Positions 32,547 to 44,581 are shown, counted from the stretch's first letter. The stretch: DNA of 64,000 bases from Neoconidiobolus thromboides FSU 785 (GCA_025603075.1 MU626335.1:1-64000); one strand, 5' to 3'. The notes: a model not told the origin generated them from the sequence alone. Numbers and translations: made by a program.

Positions 32547-33858
32547 TTATGAATTGTTTTGAGATTGAGTAAATAACTTAGATAACTTTAAGGCCTTTAA
32601 CTTTGTATAAGAGTTTAAAATGCAACTTAAAATATCATTCATTTCCTTACCATATAAACTAATCTCAAAGGTTTTTAAGTTTAATTTACTCTTCTATGCT
32701 TGCGATGAATTAATTACTGAATATAAGATAAACGGACATTGCTTTAATTCTAAAATTTCTAATAGCGGATAACAATGATATGTACAATTTATAAACTTCT
32801 ATCCAATTATAAAATTACATATACCTAAAAGTACATGATTGATCTTTTCCTTTGTACAAAGTTCATCTAATAAGAATATGTAAGAGCTTAAATCAGCCTT
32901 AAGCTTTGACAACTTTAAACTTGTTAATTTCGGGAAATAAAGAATACTGTTAGCAGTCCTCAAAGTCAACTTGAAGCAATTTTTTAATTCAAAAACCCTC
33001 AATTCATGGAATAAGGACAGTTCTATGAGATGCCTATCTAAAACTACCCAATTTATTTTAATAAACCTTGCCCTACAAATCCCTTCAAACTTCAGATTTC
33101 CTATACTGGCCAAATTTAATCCAATTCAATTAAAGATGGAAAAGAGTTGAAATTAATTGTAATTCTTTCTTCGAACATTGACAAGTTTAATCTTATGAGT
33201 TAAGGAAAACAGTAACCCATAAACAGCTCTCTATCTTTTTTCATTGTAAAGCAACTAGTTATACCGAGGTATTTTAATTGGGTTATTCTATCGAACAAAG
33301 CCTTTGAACATTTTACTCCATTCCTAATGCTCATAAGGGATAATGATGATAACCCTTTTGGGAATAATTACATTAATATAGGCAAAACATAACTCTCTAT
33401 AAAATTTAACTCTAAATGCTTTATATTGTTACTCAAAGCCGCTAGCTTGTGATAAAATTCTCCCAAATACTCGTTGTCATCACATCCGATATAAAAAGAT
33501 ATACCATTTGGGGAGAACCCTACCTCTTTTTTAATTTTTTGAAAATTATACTCGTTAGTCCCATATGCTCTCAGATCCGAACAACATCTTTTAGTGAATT
33601 TGTGGTTATTACTTTCTATATTTAGGTATCTAATTAAATGGCCATTTTTCTTTAAATTTTGTTTTTTTTTGCTGAAGCAGTGCTTCTTGTAAATTTTGTA
33701 GTTTCCCAGAAACATAGTAGTAATGATTGATACCAACTCTTACACGCAGTTAAAACTTTGATTTTATATTTTAAATTTAAATATAGTAATGTTTGTTTGA
33801 GGGCATATTGTGGTAAACAATGGAACTTTAGCTGATAGTTCTGGTTTGATTTGGACAT
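32547..33858 (-). pseudogene. Decayed F-box/leucine-rich-repeat gene
   Basis: Reading the minus strand from ATG at 33858, the start has an F-box-like helix set (LPQYALKQTLLYLNLKY, VLTACKSWYQSLL). The frame then shifts at a run of nine A (about 33661-33669) into GHLIRYLNIES and continues to a stop at 33368. After another shift, LRR-type sequence runs on (ITQLKYLGITS, LIRLNLSMFEERIT, FHELRVFELKNCFKLTLRTA, LEILELKQCPFIL), broken by TAA after CFP and by two TAGs, to 32547. At least two frameshifts and three in-frame stops make a functional product unlikely. The intact gene would be a ubiquitin-ligase substrate adaptor of the F-box/LRR type, which is commonly multiplied in fungi. The TAA after CFP fits a CAA codon (FPQLIRLNLS) that lost its C. 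Confidence 0.75.
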
Positions 33859-34052
33859 GAATGTATTTTAAATACTGGATAAAATAGAGATCAATAAAAG
33901 TGATATAAATATCAATTTTTTTAAACTGTTTTTTGAACACTTTTATTTATATACTATTTTCAATAGGTTCGTTATTTGTTTTTCCTTAGTGATTCCAACA
34001 TAATATCTCATTTACCTTATTCACCTCTTGTATTTTCACTCCAAGGCCTTTT

Positions 34053-34292
34053 TTATTGGCTATAGTATATTGAATAAATGAACTTTCGAAACAAAAGTAG
34101 TTTATAGTTATAATATAGAGGATCAAACTTTAACTATGTCTTAATGTATAAAAAAGAATTCAACTTTTCTAGAATAGCATGTATGTGCTTCTTTAAATCA
34201 AATATTCTTAAATCATTATTAGGTAAGCCCATCCTATAACAATTTAAAATTAGGTTGGGGTAGTAACAATTGATCAAATTCTTTGACATCAT
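34053..34292 (-). pseudogene. Short F-box/LRR-like remnant
   Basis: From an ATG at 34292 the minus strand reads MMSKNLINCYYPNLILNCYR and on through LRIFDLKKHIHAILEKLNS to a TAG, then in the same frame LKFDPLYYNYKLLLFRKF to TAA at 34053. The Leu/Asn spacing resembles an LRR end. It is probably the tail of another decayed F-box/LRR gene; evidence is thin. Confidence 0.35.
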
Positions 34293-34510
34293 ATGTCAAG
34301 TAAAAAACTTGACAGTTTAAAAATAAGTTTAAAAATAAAAATAACTACCAAAAATTTAAACATGTGTGGATAAAATGGTAGATTTTTAAAGTCTTTCATG
34401 GATCAAATCTCACTAAAGATTATTAATTAGAAATATTTACAGTTAATAAAGCTTTAATATAATATGTTATGTTGAATTTTAAATAACTTTTATTTTAAGC
34501 GTTAGTACAA

Positions 34511-34945
34511 TTATTCTTCGGATTCTTGATCTTTTAACAAAAACTTAATAGATAACGGGTTTACTTTTAGTTTGTTAGTTGTATTGTTCGTGCTATTATT
34601 AGTTTCGTTATTACTTGTTGTGCTTATATCTTCTTCCACATTAATTAAATTAGTTTCATTTGTAAATTCTTGTCTAGTTGGCGAAGTTGAGCTATAAGTA
34701 GCATACATAGTATTCCATTCAAAATTGAATTGCCGTGTATATTCCCCAGAGGAGTCCTCTCTTAGTCTCTTCCTCGTCAGGCTAAACCACTTCCTTACAT
34801 GTTTTTCATACAATTTAGCGTCCATAGCTATCTGCTTAATGATTTCACTACATGGCTTCGGGTCGATTTTGAAATAGGATGTTAACACGTATTTTTGATA
34901 CATAGTGATTAGCAAAGCTTCTTTCTCTTTATTTTGCTTGACCAT
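34511..34945 (-). CDS. Small homeodomain protein with a changed recognition helix
   Basis: 144 residues. The homeodomain lies at about residues 8-62: helix 1 around QKYVLTSYFKIDP, helix 2 PCSEIIKQIAMDA, helix 3 VRKWFSLTRKRLRED. W48, F49, R53 and the basic end are kept, but the normally invariant Asn51 is Leu here (WFSLTR instead of WFxNxR), so base-specific DNA binding may be altered. The rest is a Ser/Thr/Asn-rich, probably disordered linker and a C-terminal motif (NPLSIKFLLKDQ) that resembles NMLSLHNILN at the end of the other homeodomain protein at 38480-38803. The two are paralogues in opposite orientation about 3.5 kb apart. Nuclear transcription regulator, target unknown; possibly a dimer partner of the other. 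Confidence 0.85.
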   Translation of the reverse strand: MVKQNKEKEALLITMYQKYVLTSYFKIDPKPCSEIIKQIAMDAKLYEKHVRKWFSLTRKRLREDSSGEYTRQFNFEWNTMYATYSSTSPTRQEFTNETNLINVEEDISTTSNNETNNSTNNTTNKLKVNPLSIKFLLKDQESEE

Positions 34946-36434
34946 GGCTCATGTTCTTTTGAAATTAAATAAATATCTCCAGTTTATAATCGGATCAAAA
35001 CTTTAAATACTTTTGAAAACTTCTTTCATATGATTTATTTATAAGCTTCTCTTTTTGGACTTCTGCCTTATGATCTGTTGAACAATGAATCATCAAATTA
35101 TTGCTGTTATACAAAGTCACATGTTAAATATTATGACTCAGATCTTTCATATTGTGTAATATTGCCTTAAAAAAGTGCCATATATGGTATACGACTGTTT
35201 GGTAATCTCAGGTTATTACTTGGCTTTGTCTTTCCAATCAGATATTGGGCAAGAAGGTTCCATTTTATCTATTTGATCTTTATTCTCAAGCTATTTTTGT
35301 TTGTAAAATTAAAATTTTAGTCATGGACTTGAATTTTGAAAAAAAGTGGTCATAAAAAATTTTAATGATTAATATTATCTATATATAAGAATTTTAATTT
35401 TACTTTACTATTAAAGAATGTGAATGCAAACATTTAAACTTAGTATAATGTTAGAACGCTTACTTAATATGATATTATCTTTTATACTGTTAATTGTATT
35501 TTGAATAGTTTATTTTTAAGGTAGTCACATAATATTTTAATTCTAATAAAGAATGGAAATATTACTTAAGGTGTACAAATTTAAATAATAATAATAATGT
35601 TCAATTATAATAAAATAATAATAAAATAATAATAAAATGAATCATTTAGTCATAGGATTTATTGGATTATAAAAATAATGTTGAAATTTAGCTTTAAAAT
35701 ATTCAGATGTATATTTCTTATTTATTTTAAAAATGGTTTATAAATAGAATTTCTTTAAACTGTAAAATTACCATATATTAGAGCTGAAAAATAATAAGAA
35801 AGTATTATAAATAGAGAAAATCAGTATTTAGGTAATTGATTAAAAATAGCAGAAATGATAGAAACACGGAACTATAGATAATATATAAATCATCAACTTT
35901 TAATAGTTATATATAATTATTTTGATTAAAATAGATTCAAATTAATAATGTGTTAGAGTGAAAAAACAAGCTAAAATTTTTGTCAGTGCAGCTCTTATAA
36001 TTTTATGAACCAGTTGATTACTCAAAAGAAAAATCATATTAAAACTCTGTTATCATATTCAACCAGACTTCAAAAAAATTGCGTATAAATAGATTAACTA
36101 CAAAAATCATCCTTAAAAAAGTTGAAAAAGAGTTATAGCAGCTATAAAAAGATCCTACAGAAAAGATTTAGAACTGAAAGTATTCATTGAAATGCTATGA
36201 ATCTTATTATATTGTTTAAAGAATCATAGGCTGTAAGAAATTTTATTTTCCAAAGCCGTTTATGAATTTTTTTTGGAATTTTAAATATGATTTGAATTAT
36301 TCAATTAATGCTATACTTTAACACAGTCATAAATACTCTTTGTAAGTTATTCATACACTACTATATTTCATAAAATAGAAAATTTAAAAATAAATAATAA
36401 ATATATTTTTTTGCTCCAAGTAGTAAGCTTAGGA

Positions 36435-36506
36435 TCTCGGGTAGTATAGTGGTGAGTATCCCCGCCTGTCACGCGGGAGACCGGGGTTCAATTCCCCGCT
36501 CGAGAG
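36435..36506 (+). tRNA. tRNA-Asp (GUC)
   Basis: 72 nt cloverleaf: acceptor TCTCGGG pairs with CTCGAGA; D-arm A-box TAGTATAGTGG; anticodon stem CCCGC/GCGGG with GTC at 36468-36470; T-arm CGGGGTTCAATTCCCCG (B-box GGTTCAATTCC); discriminator G as expected for tRNA-Asp. No intron. Confidence 0.97.
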
Positions 36507-36511
36507 TAGCA

Positions 36512-36516
36512 TTTTT
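36512..36516 (+). terminator. Pol III terminator of tRNA-Asp
   Basis: TTTTT starts six bases after the tRNA 3' end. Confidence 0.72.
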
Positions 36517-38479
36517 ACAAAAATTAATAATTTGATGGATATACTAAAGTGTAACCTAATGATCTGAAGTACATCAATATTCTTCTTTTAAATAAAATGT
36601 GATTTGTTGATGAAAGAGCCATCAAATAAATTGACATTCGAAAAGTAAAGTATTGCACAATTTAATATTGAGGTTTGTTTTATAGTGAAATGGAAAGTCA
36701 ATGGGGGGACGCTTTGTCCATCCCTTTAAGGTCAGATGTTAAAGAACTGTGGCCAAAATTTCAAGCATAAAGTATATACATACTTTAGTATTAATGAAAT
36801 AGCAGTAAGTCAACAAAGCTTTTGGTTCATACCAAAAACTGATTTTGACATTATAGTAATCGTATATAGTCCTTATGGTAAGGATCTTTTTCTAAATATT
36901 AGTTAAATAGATATATTTATCCTAAAGTGATATTTATATTATGTATTTGTTTGAAAATAAAACTACTACTTTTGCTCATTTCTTTACTTGCTTTATATAA
37001 ATACTACATAAATTTGAGACTACAGATTACTTGTATAACTCATTTATGTTTTATTTGAAATTAAATTATCATATTTAGTAAATAGTAATGTTGATTGAAG
37101 ATTGCTTGAAATGTGGTTCGGTTTTTGATTTGATTTACACTATGGAGCTGCATGTATATCTATAACATAATAAATATAATTTATTTTAAGAACCTACAAC
37201 AACAGAATCATAGCTCTTATTGTCTCATTACAACTAAGTAGCAATAAAATTTATGCCTATACTAAGTAACTAGATTTAAAATAAATTAAGAGCACTTTGA
37301 AATAAGTTATTACTAATAGCAAGCGATAGCTATAATAATTTATTGAATTTCCAACTTTCATTTAAATCTTGATCACCTGGGATATGATTTAACCTATTTA
37401 TTATAATTTATGTTTTTACTTTAAACATCCTGCATAGTAACATAGGTTTTACTGTGTTTATGCAGATTATTTAAATTCATAAGATCAGATTGAGATGATG
37501 CTATTTAAATCCTTTCTTTTGTTTACTGTTGTCTCATGTAGTATAATTTAATAAAAAGGCTCGGATTAATATTAATAGACTATTTTTAAAGTTAGCTATT
37601 CAACTAACTTTACTCATATAATAAAATTTATTACCTGTGTAAAAAAAGTTCAGAAAGAAATGAACAAAAACATAAATATAGGATTATGTTAAAATTTGAA
37701 GATTTTAATTTTGCCTAATAAGAATAGATATTTTATAAGTCATACTTGAAATAAATAAAAGATGACTTTCGCATCTCAAACCCCGAATGTTGAATAAAAT
37801 TGGTAATTTGTAGTGCTCGATAGCATTCTTCAGCTGAATTCTTAAATGACTTTGTTAATATTTAATGTTATTATGGCTCACGTGTATTTTAATTACTTTG
37901 TATATTTGATTGAACCGAGAATTATATATTTTAAAATATAAATTTATTCTATAAATCGGATGGTTATTTAATCGAACATTTCCCACATGGATCTTTATCT
38001 TATTATTTTTACCACTTGTTAACATCATTTGGATTTTCAACTTTGATAATTTGGATCTCTATAACGTATCAGTTATTTTTAGGTTCATTTTTTATTGATT
38101 TTTAATCTCATTAATAATTTTAAGGTGCTTTTTAATCCGACCCCCTTTAAAGCTTTTTGTTCCCTGGCTTAAACTATGTCTTATTTATTCAACATGGCAT
38201 CAACTATCCATGTGTAGCTAGGATGAAATAATTATTCATTCTCTAATTCCTCTGTAATTGTTTTATTTCTTTATTATATAAAAAGATAAATTAAATATTA
38301 AACAAGATCATTTGACCTTCAATTTTGAATTAATACATCAATTGTGCCACTATTTAGGAAGAAATTCACCGTCAGCTGATAGAAAGAGGAAAAACTGGTT
38401 TTAAAATAAAAGAATATATAAACAGATTAATAGTAAAATAAAAATTTAACATCATCTTAAGGAGTTGGATTATAAAAAA

Positions 38480-38803
38480 ATGTATGTGTATAGAAGTAGA
38501 ATTCAACTAAACCCAAAACAAAACTACGTGTTGAGCTCCTACTATTTAATCGATCCAAGGCCATGTCGGGAACTAGTGGACCAAATAGCTTTGGATGCTG
38601 GCTTGCCAGTCAAAACGGTGCGTACCTGGTTCACAAATAAACGTGGTAGAACCAAGAAGTCTCTACAAGGTAAAGGTAGTCAAACATCAAGTGGTAGCAC
38701 AACCCCTTGTGACCTTAAAGAATCATACACTCAGTCTGATGTAAATATTGTGGGAAAGCATCGCTCAAGTAACATGCTTAGCCTTCATAACATCTTAAAT
38801 TAA
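38480..38803 (+). CDS. Small homeodomain transcription factor
   Basis: 107 residues from the ATG at 38480 (the frame is open to 38465, but there is no earlier ATG; TATATAAA lies 65 bp upstream). The homeodomain is at about residues 6-63: RIQLNPKQNYVLSSYYLIDP, CRELVDQIALDAGL, then VRTWFTNKRGRTKKS, with W48, F49, N51 and R53 all present. No TALE three-residue insertion is obvious. A short Gly/Ser linker and the terminal motif NMLSLHNILN follow. It is a paralogue of the 34511-34945 protein (shared DPxPCxE..xQIAxDA). A compact protein that is nearly all homeodomain could work as a heterodimer subunit, as yeast a1 does. Any mating-type link here is speculation. Confidence 0.88.
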   Translation: MYVYRSRIQLNPKQNYVLSSYYLIDPRPCRELVDQIALDAGLPVKTVRTWFTNKRGRTKKSLQGKGSQTSSGSTTPCDLKESYTQSDVNIVGKHRSSNMLSLHNILN

Positions 38804-40839
38804 GGGGTTGCTATCAGTCATCTTGGCTAAAAATTATTATTATTGTCTAATATTCTCCCAGTTTAAATTATTTGTGTTATTATAATAAATATATATTCAG
38901 TTATGTGTTTTGGCTAAATTTTATTTTTATAATTGACATACTATTTTAAAATATACTTAAGCTAGAATAGAACGGGTACCTTTATGTAATATTCATTCTT
39001 AACTTTACATAGAAATTTTCTTTAGAATTTAGTATCCTAAACGAAAATACTAAATACTGAATTTTGGTCTCATTTTTAAAATAAGCAAATTTTAATATGA
39101 TGAATTGTATAAAGTACAGATAGTTTCTTTAGGTTAATAGTTACTAGTTAGTTTTAAATTGAGTGTGATAGCTTATCAATTTTAAAAATAACCGTATATT
39201 CGAATATCTACCTATTAATTAAATAATATTTATAGAACAAACATTCTATATCATCATAAAAACTAGAATTTTCTAAATATAATTCTAATATACAAAAATT
39301 TGCTACTGTACTTTATTCAAATTATTGGCTCCAATCATAAATTGAACTTACTCAATTCCAAAATCCTGATTTCAAAAGTCTTATAAGAATTCCATTAATT
39401 TATTACATAACAGTTCATAATCACAAAAAAATAATTGCATTAGAACACAATGAGTTCCATCAATTTTAAAAAAAATTAAGCTCAAATGTTAACTTATTAA
39501 CATACCACATGCAAATGTGTGAACATTTAATAAGTCGATTTTGACTTTTTTATTATGAATTGAATAATAATGTTTATCAATTATATATGATCTAAGTTCA
39601 CAATCGTAACATAAGTTTGGTCATCTACTGCTACCTTGTGTAATGGGAACAGTATATAATATGTCTATTCTCAATACATTTTAATATTTTTTATTTTATA
39701 ATCCTTGATTTGTAACTATTTGGCTTTTATAAATTAGGCAAATAATCGTTTATCCGTGGTAAATACCTAACTGTTATATTAAATCATCCAAAATATGATA
39801 TATTACAGTCTTTCTGTATCAAACTGTCACATATTTGCTAACTAATTCTTAAACTCAAAGTTCTCTACTCTTACCTGACTTTAAATTAATCAACCGTATT
39901 GTATAGCTAATCATAGTATCAATTTGATATAAAGTTACTACAGCAATAAAAGCATTCTCAATCCAGACATATTATTTATCAAAAAGCTATACGAAGCACA
40001 GTCATACCGCAGCTTCATATACAACCAGCTTTCATGAATATCTACAAACTCTTGCCATAAATACCAAAATAAGCTATTTCAGAGTATCAGCGAGCATTTA
40101 ATTATTATATTTTTAGTCCTTGATTTCTATTTTCGAACTTTTTCTTTTTAAACTTGATACGGAAACATGTTTTGTAGAAAATTTATTATGTAGGTTAATT
40201 TTTATTTTCCATCTTGGCGCAATCAACGGATGGTGCTTAAATAACAAGTTACAGTTTAAGTATTATTGTGGCACTTATAGTATAATGGTACTAAAATAAC
40301 TTTTTATAAGGAAAAAAATAAGCAGATGGATTTATTTAAAAATGTGTGTATTAAAAATATTAGCTTTAGTTAAGACTAAAATTAAATAAAATCTTTTTCA
40401 TGAAATCAAATTCAAAAATAAGAGTTCAATAAAATTTATAATAAAATTCTTTTCTATTTCTTATTTACATGTAAGCTATAAATAAAATATAATAAAATGT
40501 TTATTCTATGAAAACATCTTTATTTTAATTGGTTGTACTAGGAATATCTTTTAATATGAATTAGTGGTATACAGAATAAACACAATGTTAGAGATTTGAC
40601 TTGTTTAATTCTTTTATAAAAATAACCCGTCTATGGTGTACTATTAGTTAATACACTTTAGTTAAAAATAATAAGTGTAGGGTATATCATTTATTTATTG
40701 ATAATAATTTAAAATTAAGTTACCATGTTTATTTATTTATAATTATACTTTACAAATGGATAAATTGCAAAAAATTGTACTATTTGAGTTTTTAATATTA
40801 ATACTTCTCTAAAGAATAAAAGCAGTAATATATTCGAGT
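38804..40839. other. Intergenic, AT-rich, with tRNA-like fragments
   Basis: No protein gene on either strand. The only notable items are two tRNA-like pieces at 40211-40305. The remainder is unique AT-rich sequence. Confidence 0.5.
40211..40305 (+). other. Two tRNA-like 5' fragments
   Basis: CATCTTGGCGCA at 40210-40221 equals the 5' arm of the initiator tRNA at 31776. About 60 bp later GCACTTATAGTATAATGGTAC looks like an A-box arm and is followed by TTTTT. Neither has an anticodon or T arm. They are probably tRNA relics, or chance. Confidence 0.25.
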
Positions 40840-42272
40840 TTATAACTGGCTTTTATTTAAAAACGAATATTCATAAACACTTAACCTTGAATTTGAATAT
40901 TCTTTTTCGTCATCATAAGAATTATGCCTTGAGCCAGCGGTAGTAAGTAAGTAAGGTAAATTGGGATGAAACTGAGTTGTAGAGACAGTGTCATTATGAA
41001 TGGAGCTATTGAATATTTCATTTTCACTTTTCTTGTCATCATCATTTTGCTTTGTGATATCAAACAATTTAACTTGCCCTTCTTGGTCTCCGGTAATAAG
41101 ATACTGTTGAAATAGATCAAAATAAACTCTCTGATCCGAATACAATTTTCTATAATATTCTGTAATACAATATTTAGGATACCTTAAATCAAATAAAACT
41201 ATATTAGAGCTACGCCTTGATCCTATAACTATATAATGATCATCATAAAATTGAGTCTTTGTCACACCTTTTATACTTTCATGATTTAATATTACTTTAG
41301 CTTGATTTAAGTGACTGGTTTCGTTTGGATTATAAATACCAACACTACCTCCGAAGCTTCCTGCTGCATAATAGTTAAAACTCGGGTTAAAGCTTATGCT
41401 ACTTATAATTCCCTTTTGTCCATCTTTACTTTTTCTTGTTCCTATTGTTTTTTGTTTAATTCCTTGCTTTTCAGGTCGAGTTATATCTATTATTTCTATT
41501 TGATTAAAATAGCCACAATATAACCTAAGCAATGGTTGATTAAAGTAGAATTAATGAATAGGAAAAATCAATACTTTGTACCGCTACTATCAAATGTCAT
41601 ACAGTTTGGGCCGATATACCTTTCTCTATGATCTATTATTGAATAAGAAGCTCTAGTCTATTATTTAAATACATGATTGTACTTTTTAAGTTAATTTTAT
41701 ACCTTTCCAGTTATTCCGTCTATTAAGTGAATTGGATTGTCTGTACTTCCAATCAAAAAGCAATTTGTTATCTCATCTAATCATATTTAATCAAATATAT
41801 AAATAAAGGGTAGTATGTTACCTTGTATATTCATGTAGGGATACCAAACCATAGAACAAGTTGGGACTGGTCTTGAAATCGAAAAGCTTGGTTTTAATTC
41901 TACTGTCATTTAGAAACAAATTGGATTTAAATCTTGTTATTAAATATGATTTACTATTATCTTCCTGTTTATTAGTTAAATTCGAACTAAACAAGTTAAT
42001 TTATTTATCTATTATAATATTTATTTATTAATTTTAGTTACCTATTAAGTACAGTTATATTTTTATCACTTCTATCACTTAGTATTCTTGAGCCATCCGG
42101 GGACCTTTATGCTTCTAATAAGTTAAATTCTAAATCTTTCATTTTGTTTTACCATATTGCATGTTTAAAAAAATGGCCTTATATTATTTGTTATTCACTA
42201 TACTAAATATTAAATATTGGATTTACTTGAGATATCTATTTCTATATATGATTTATCTTTTAAACTGAACAT
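40840..42272 (-). CDS. WRAP53: WRAP53/TCAB1-like WD40 protein, eight exons, complete
   Basis: Exons in transcript order: 42272-42227, 42177-42153, 42104-42042, 41986-41955, 41902-41822, 41776-41703, 41657-41575, 41524-40840; 1089 nt, 362 residues, phases all agree. Introns are 45-55 nt. WD40 landmarks match animal TCAB1/WRAP53: KHAIWSPDGSRIL, PTCSMVWYPYMN, STDNPIHLIDGITGKTRASY, LYCGYFNQIEIIDITRP, QKGIISSISFNPSFNYYAAG, IVLFDLRYP, QRVYFDLFQQYLITGDQEG, HPNLPYLLTTAGSR. In animals this protein binds the CAB box of scaRNAs and telomerase RNA and carries them to Cajal bodies; yeast Swt21 is a relative linked to splicing. It lacks the long N- and C-terminal extensions of the human protein. The first donor (GTAAAT) and the AAAG acceptor of exon 3 are less certain. 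It lies head-to-tail with the REEP-like gene, 164 bp apart. Confidence 0.88.
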
Positions 42273-42436
42273 TGATAAATTAAAAAAGTAATCCAATTTT
42301 TGCTCTACTAAATTATTGTATTAGAAAATAGATCAAATAAAAAGAATTTATTTAAATAAGGTAAATATAATGACTAAGATATATACAAGAAAGAAAAGAA
42401 TAATAAATAGATAATGATTTAAAATTTATAAATTAA

Positions 42437-43372
42437 TTATTCTAAGATAGGGGAATTAGGGGTAGTAGTATTATGTTCACTTGAGTTATTTGAGCTGCTT
42501 TTAGATACCGATTCTTCAATATTTTCCAAATTCCAAACATTATCATCAAACGGAATGGATCGAATTAATTTTATTTCCTTTTTATCCTTATTAATTAACA
42601 AGGTCTCATTATTATTATTGTCTAGATCATTTTGATTATGATTCACACCACTGTTATTACGGTCATTATATTTAACATTGTTCCGATTGTAGAAGCTCTT
42701 TACTAATAGGGTTAAAAAGGTATTGTCATTTTCCGGATGCATAAATTGAAATAAAAACAAAGATAATAATTTAACATGATCATAAAAGGGCCATAGTCTT
42801 AATAAAACTCGATCCATAGGTTTTATTAACTTTAAAGTACCATAGTAACACCAATATTTTAGCCAAAACCTCTGATTCATATTATTCTTACTACTCTGTT
42901 CTTTATTAATTATTGAATAAAAAGAAGATAATATTGGATAAACAAATTGAATAAATAACCAAAAATATTTCTTATTGACTTTATAAAACCTTTTTAATAA
43001 ATATACCTTGGTTAATACCCCAATTATGTCTAAATAAAATGGCGAAAAATACAAATAATTATAATAGCTATAATTATTTCTTGTTATTCTATTGTATTCT
43101 TGTTTTAACTGGTCCTGTTGTTGATAAATCCTATCCATTAAGCTTCGGATTTCTTTTGGCACTTGGTGTTTGATCCATTCTATTAAACTCAAAAAAAATC
43201 CTAATCCCATTTTTTCCCGCTTATTTTCCATTACTCCATGATTATTTACATCTTCTATATTATCACTTTCATCTATATTGTTATTATTGTTTAGCGCTAG
43301 CTGTAGTTCCGATTCATTAACCAACTCCATTTGATTTAAAAATTTATAAAAGAACAAATTACTGACATCCAC
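42437..43372 (-). CDS. REEP/Yop1 (TB2/DP1/HVA22) family membrane-shaping protein
   Basis: 311 residues, single exon. The TB2/DP1/HVA22 domain is at about residues 135-225: FVYPILSSFYSI, then RFWLKYWCYYG (168-178), then LWPFYDHVKLLSLFLFQFMHP, matching the family's YPaxxS, WLxYW and PfYxxxK...P landmarks. These proteins sit as hairpins in the endoplasmic reticulum and bend it into tubules, often with reticulons. Relative to yeast Yop1 (about 180 residues) this one has a ~100-residue acidic/Asn-rich N-terminal extension with a short amphipathic helix, and an Asn/Ser-rich C-terminal tail of ~80 residues. The KH-type residues between hairpins are less conserved, so it is a diverged member. The WRAP53-like gene begins 164 bp after its stop, in the same direction. 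Confidence 0.82.
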   Translation of the reverse strand: MDVSNLFFYKFLNQMELVNESELQLALNNNNNIDESDNIEDVNNHGVMENKREKMGLGFFLSLIEWIKHQVPKEIRSLMDRIYQQQDQLKQEYNRITRNNYSYYNYLYFSPFYLDIIGVLTKVYLLKRFYKVNKKYFWLFIQFVYPILSSFYSIINKEQSSKNNMNQRFWLKYWCYYGTLKLIKPMDRVLLRLWPFYDHVKLLSLFLFQFMHPENDNTFLTLLVKSFYNRNNVKYNDRNNSGVNHNQNDLDNNNNETLLINKDKKEIKLIRSIPFDDNVWNLENIEESVSKSSSNNSSEHNTTTPNSPILE

Positions 43373-44237
43373 TGTTTATTTTTTAAGGATTATAAAATGA
43401 AACACCAACTTGCTTTATTATTCAAGTAAGAAAACCAGCTTCTAGTCAAGTCATGGAAACATTGTTTATTTTTTGGATTTCTTTTTTATTATTGGTTTTT
43501 GGTATGCAAGTTTCACATGTTGGGGCTCTTTTTTTCAAAGTATTACTGAATTTTTGTTCATCCAATCATCCTTTTCTCCCGATTATTTAAGTGGCTTTAT
43601 TGGCCACTATAGTAACTAAGTAGTTTAAATAGGAATTAGTTCTATTTTTTATTTATAAAGTAAAGAATGTTGGTTATACAAATACTAACATTTAAATATA
43701 CTTATTTTAATACTTGTAATAATAAATTATAAGTAAGTCAAATCAAATATTAGCAGAAGTGAGCCATTGTCTATCAGATATAAAATATTTTCAAAATCAA
43801 TGTAAAGCTTCTATACGAACATAGAAATAACTTATTCACTATACTGATCAAATTATGAATCAAAATTACTTGTGATAAAATAAGACAAAACCTTCTGTTG
43901 GCCACAGTCAAGAAGAGTAAGGGTCTTTTTCCTTACTAATTTTTGCAGTTTTTCTTACAGATAAAAAAGGTGTCATTCAAAAAAAGATTATCTAAGCTCT
44001 TCAAGCTTAGAAATTAAAATCATGTCAGAAATTTATTATTTTTTTAAATTTTATATATCAAAATGAAATTAATAATAAATAAAGCTATCAATGTTAAAAG
44101 GTAATATATAAGCCAAATAATTATAATTGAGTAATCTTGAGATTTAAAAACTAATATTTCCAGTGATTATCTAATAAGTTTTTATTGAAGAATATATAAA
44201 AAAGTATTTTTAATTTTATTTGAATCAAAATTTGATC

Positions 44238-44340
44238 ATATGTAGATGTAATTTGTTTAAAAATCTTACTAACAATCTTTCCGTTTAAATAATGCTTAAA
44301 TAATTGAAGAAGTGACGAAATCAAAAAAGCACCCCTAATA
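44238..44340 (-). mobile_element. MITE, TGGGGATG family, diverged
   Basis: Core TCTTACTAACAATCTTTCCG and AATGCTTAAATAATTGAAGA are recognisable; termini weak (ATATGTAGATG, GCACCCCTAATA). Confidence 0.72.
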
Positions 44341-44474
44341 TTAATAAAATCTTGGGATAAAATTAAAGCTTTAAATTGAAAATTGATTCCTTTCCGAACG
44401 GGATGAAAATACGCAAAAAGACTCCTATTCTTCTTAATTGTGACCTTTTTATTTAAATTAGTATGAATGTCAGC

Positions 44475-44581
44475 ATATGGGGATGTATTTTTGTGTTTAA
44501 GAATTTTATTAGCAATTTTTCCACTCAGGTAGTGCTTAAAAGATGGAAAAAGTAATGAAATAGAAAAAAACATCTCCATAT
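44475..44581 (-). mobile_element. MITE, TGGGGATG family
   Basis: ATATGGGGATGTATTTTTGT at left, CATCTCCATAT at right; core GTGCTTAAAAGATGGAAAAA. Confidence 0.88.

Larger units (their letters stand above)
34946..38479. other. Intergenic between divergent homeodomain genes; holds tRNA-Asp
   Basis: No protein gene recognised; an open frame at 37855-38040 (minus) is not convincing. It holds an AT trinucleotide-like tract near 35585-35640, the tRNA-Asp gene, and promoters of both homeodomain genes (TATATAAA at 38415-38422 for the right one). No MITE is seen in this 3.5 kb, unlike most large gaps here. Confidence 0.5.

Noticed and set aside
44151-44579. 142-codon open frame on the minus strand
   Set aside because: It runs through two MITE copies, and its repeated FKHYLxGKI text is just the MITE core translated; the same words appear in the frame at 18545-18742.
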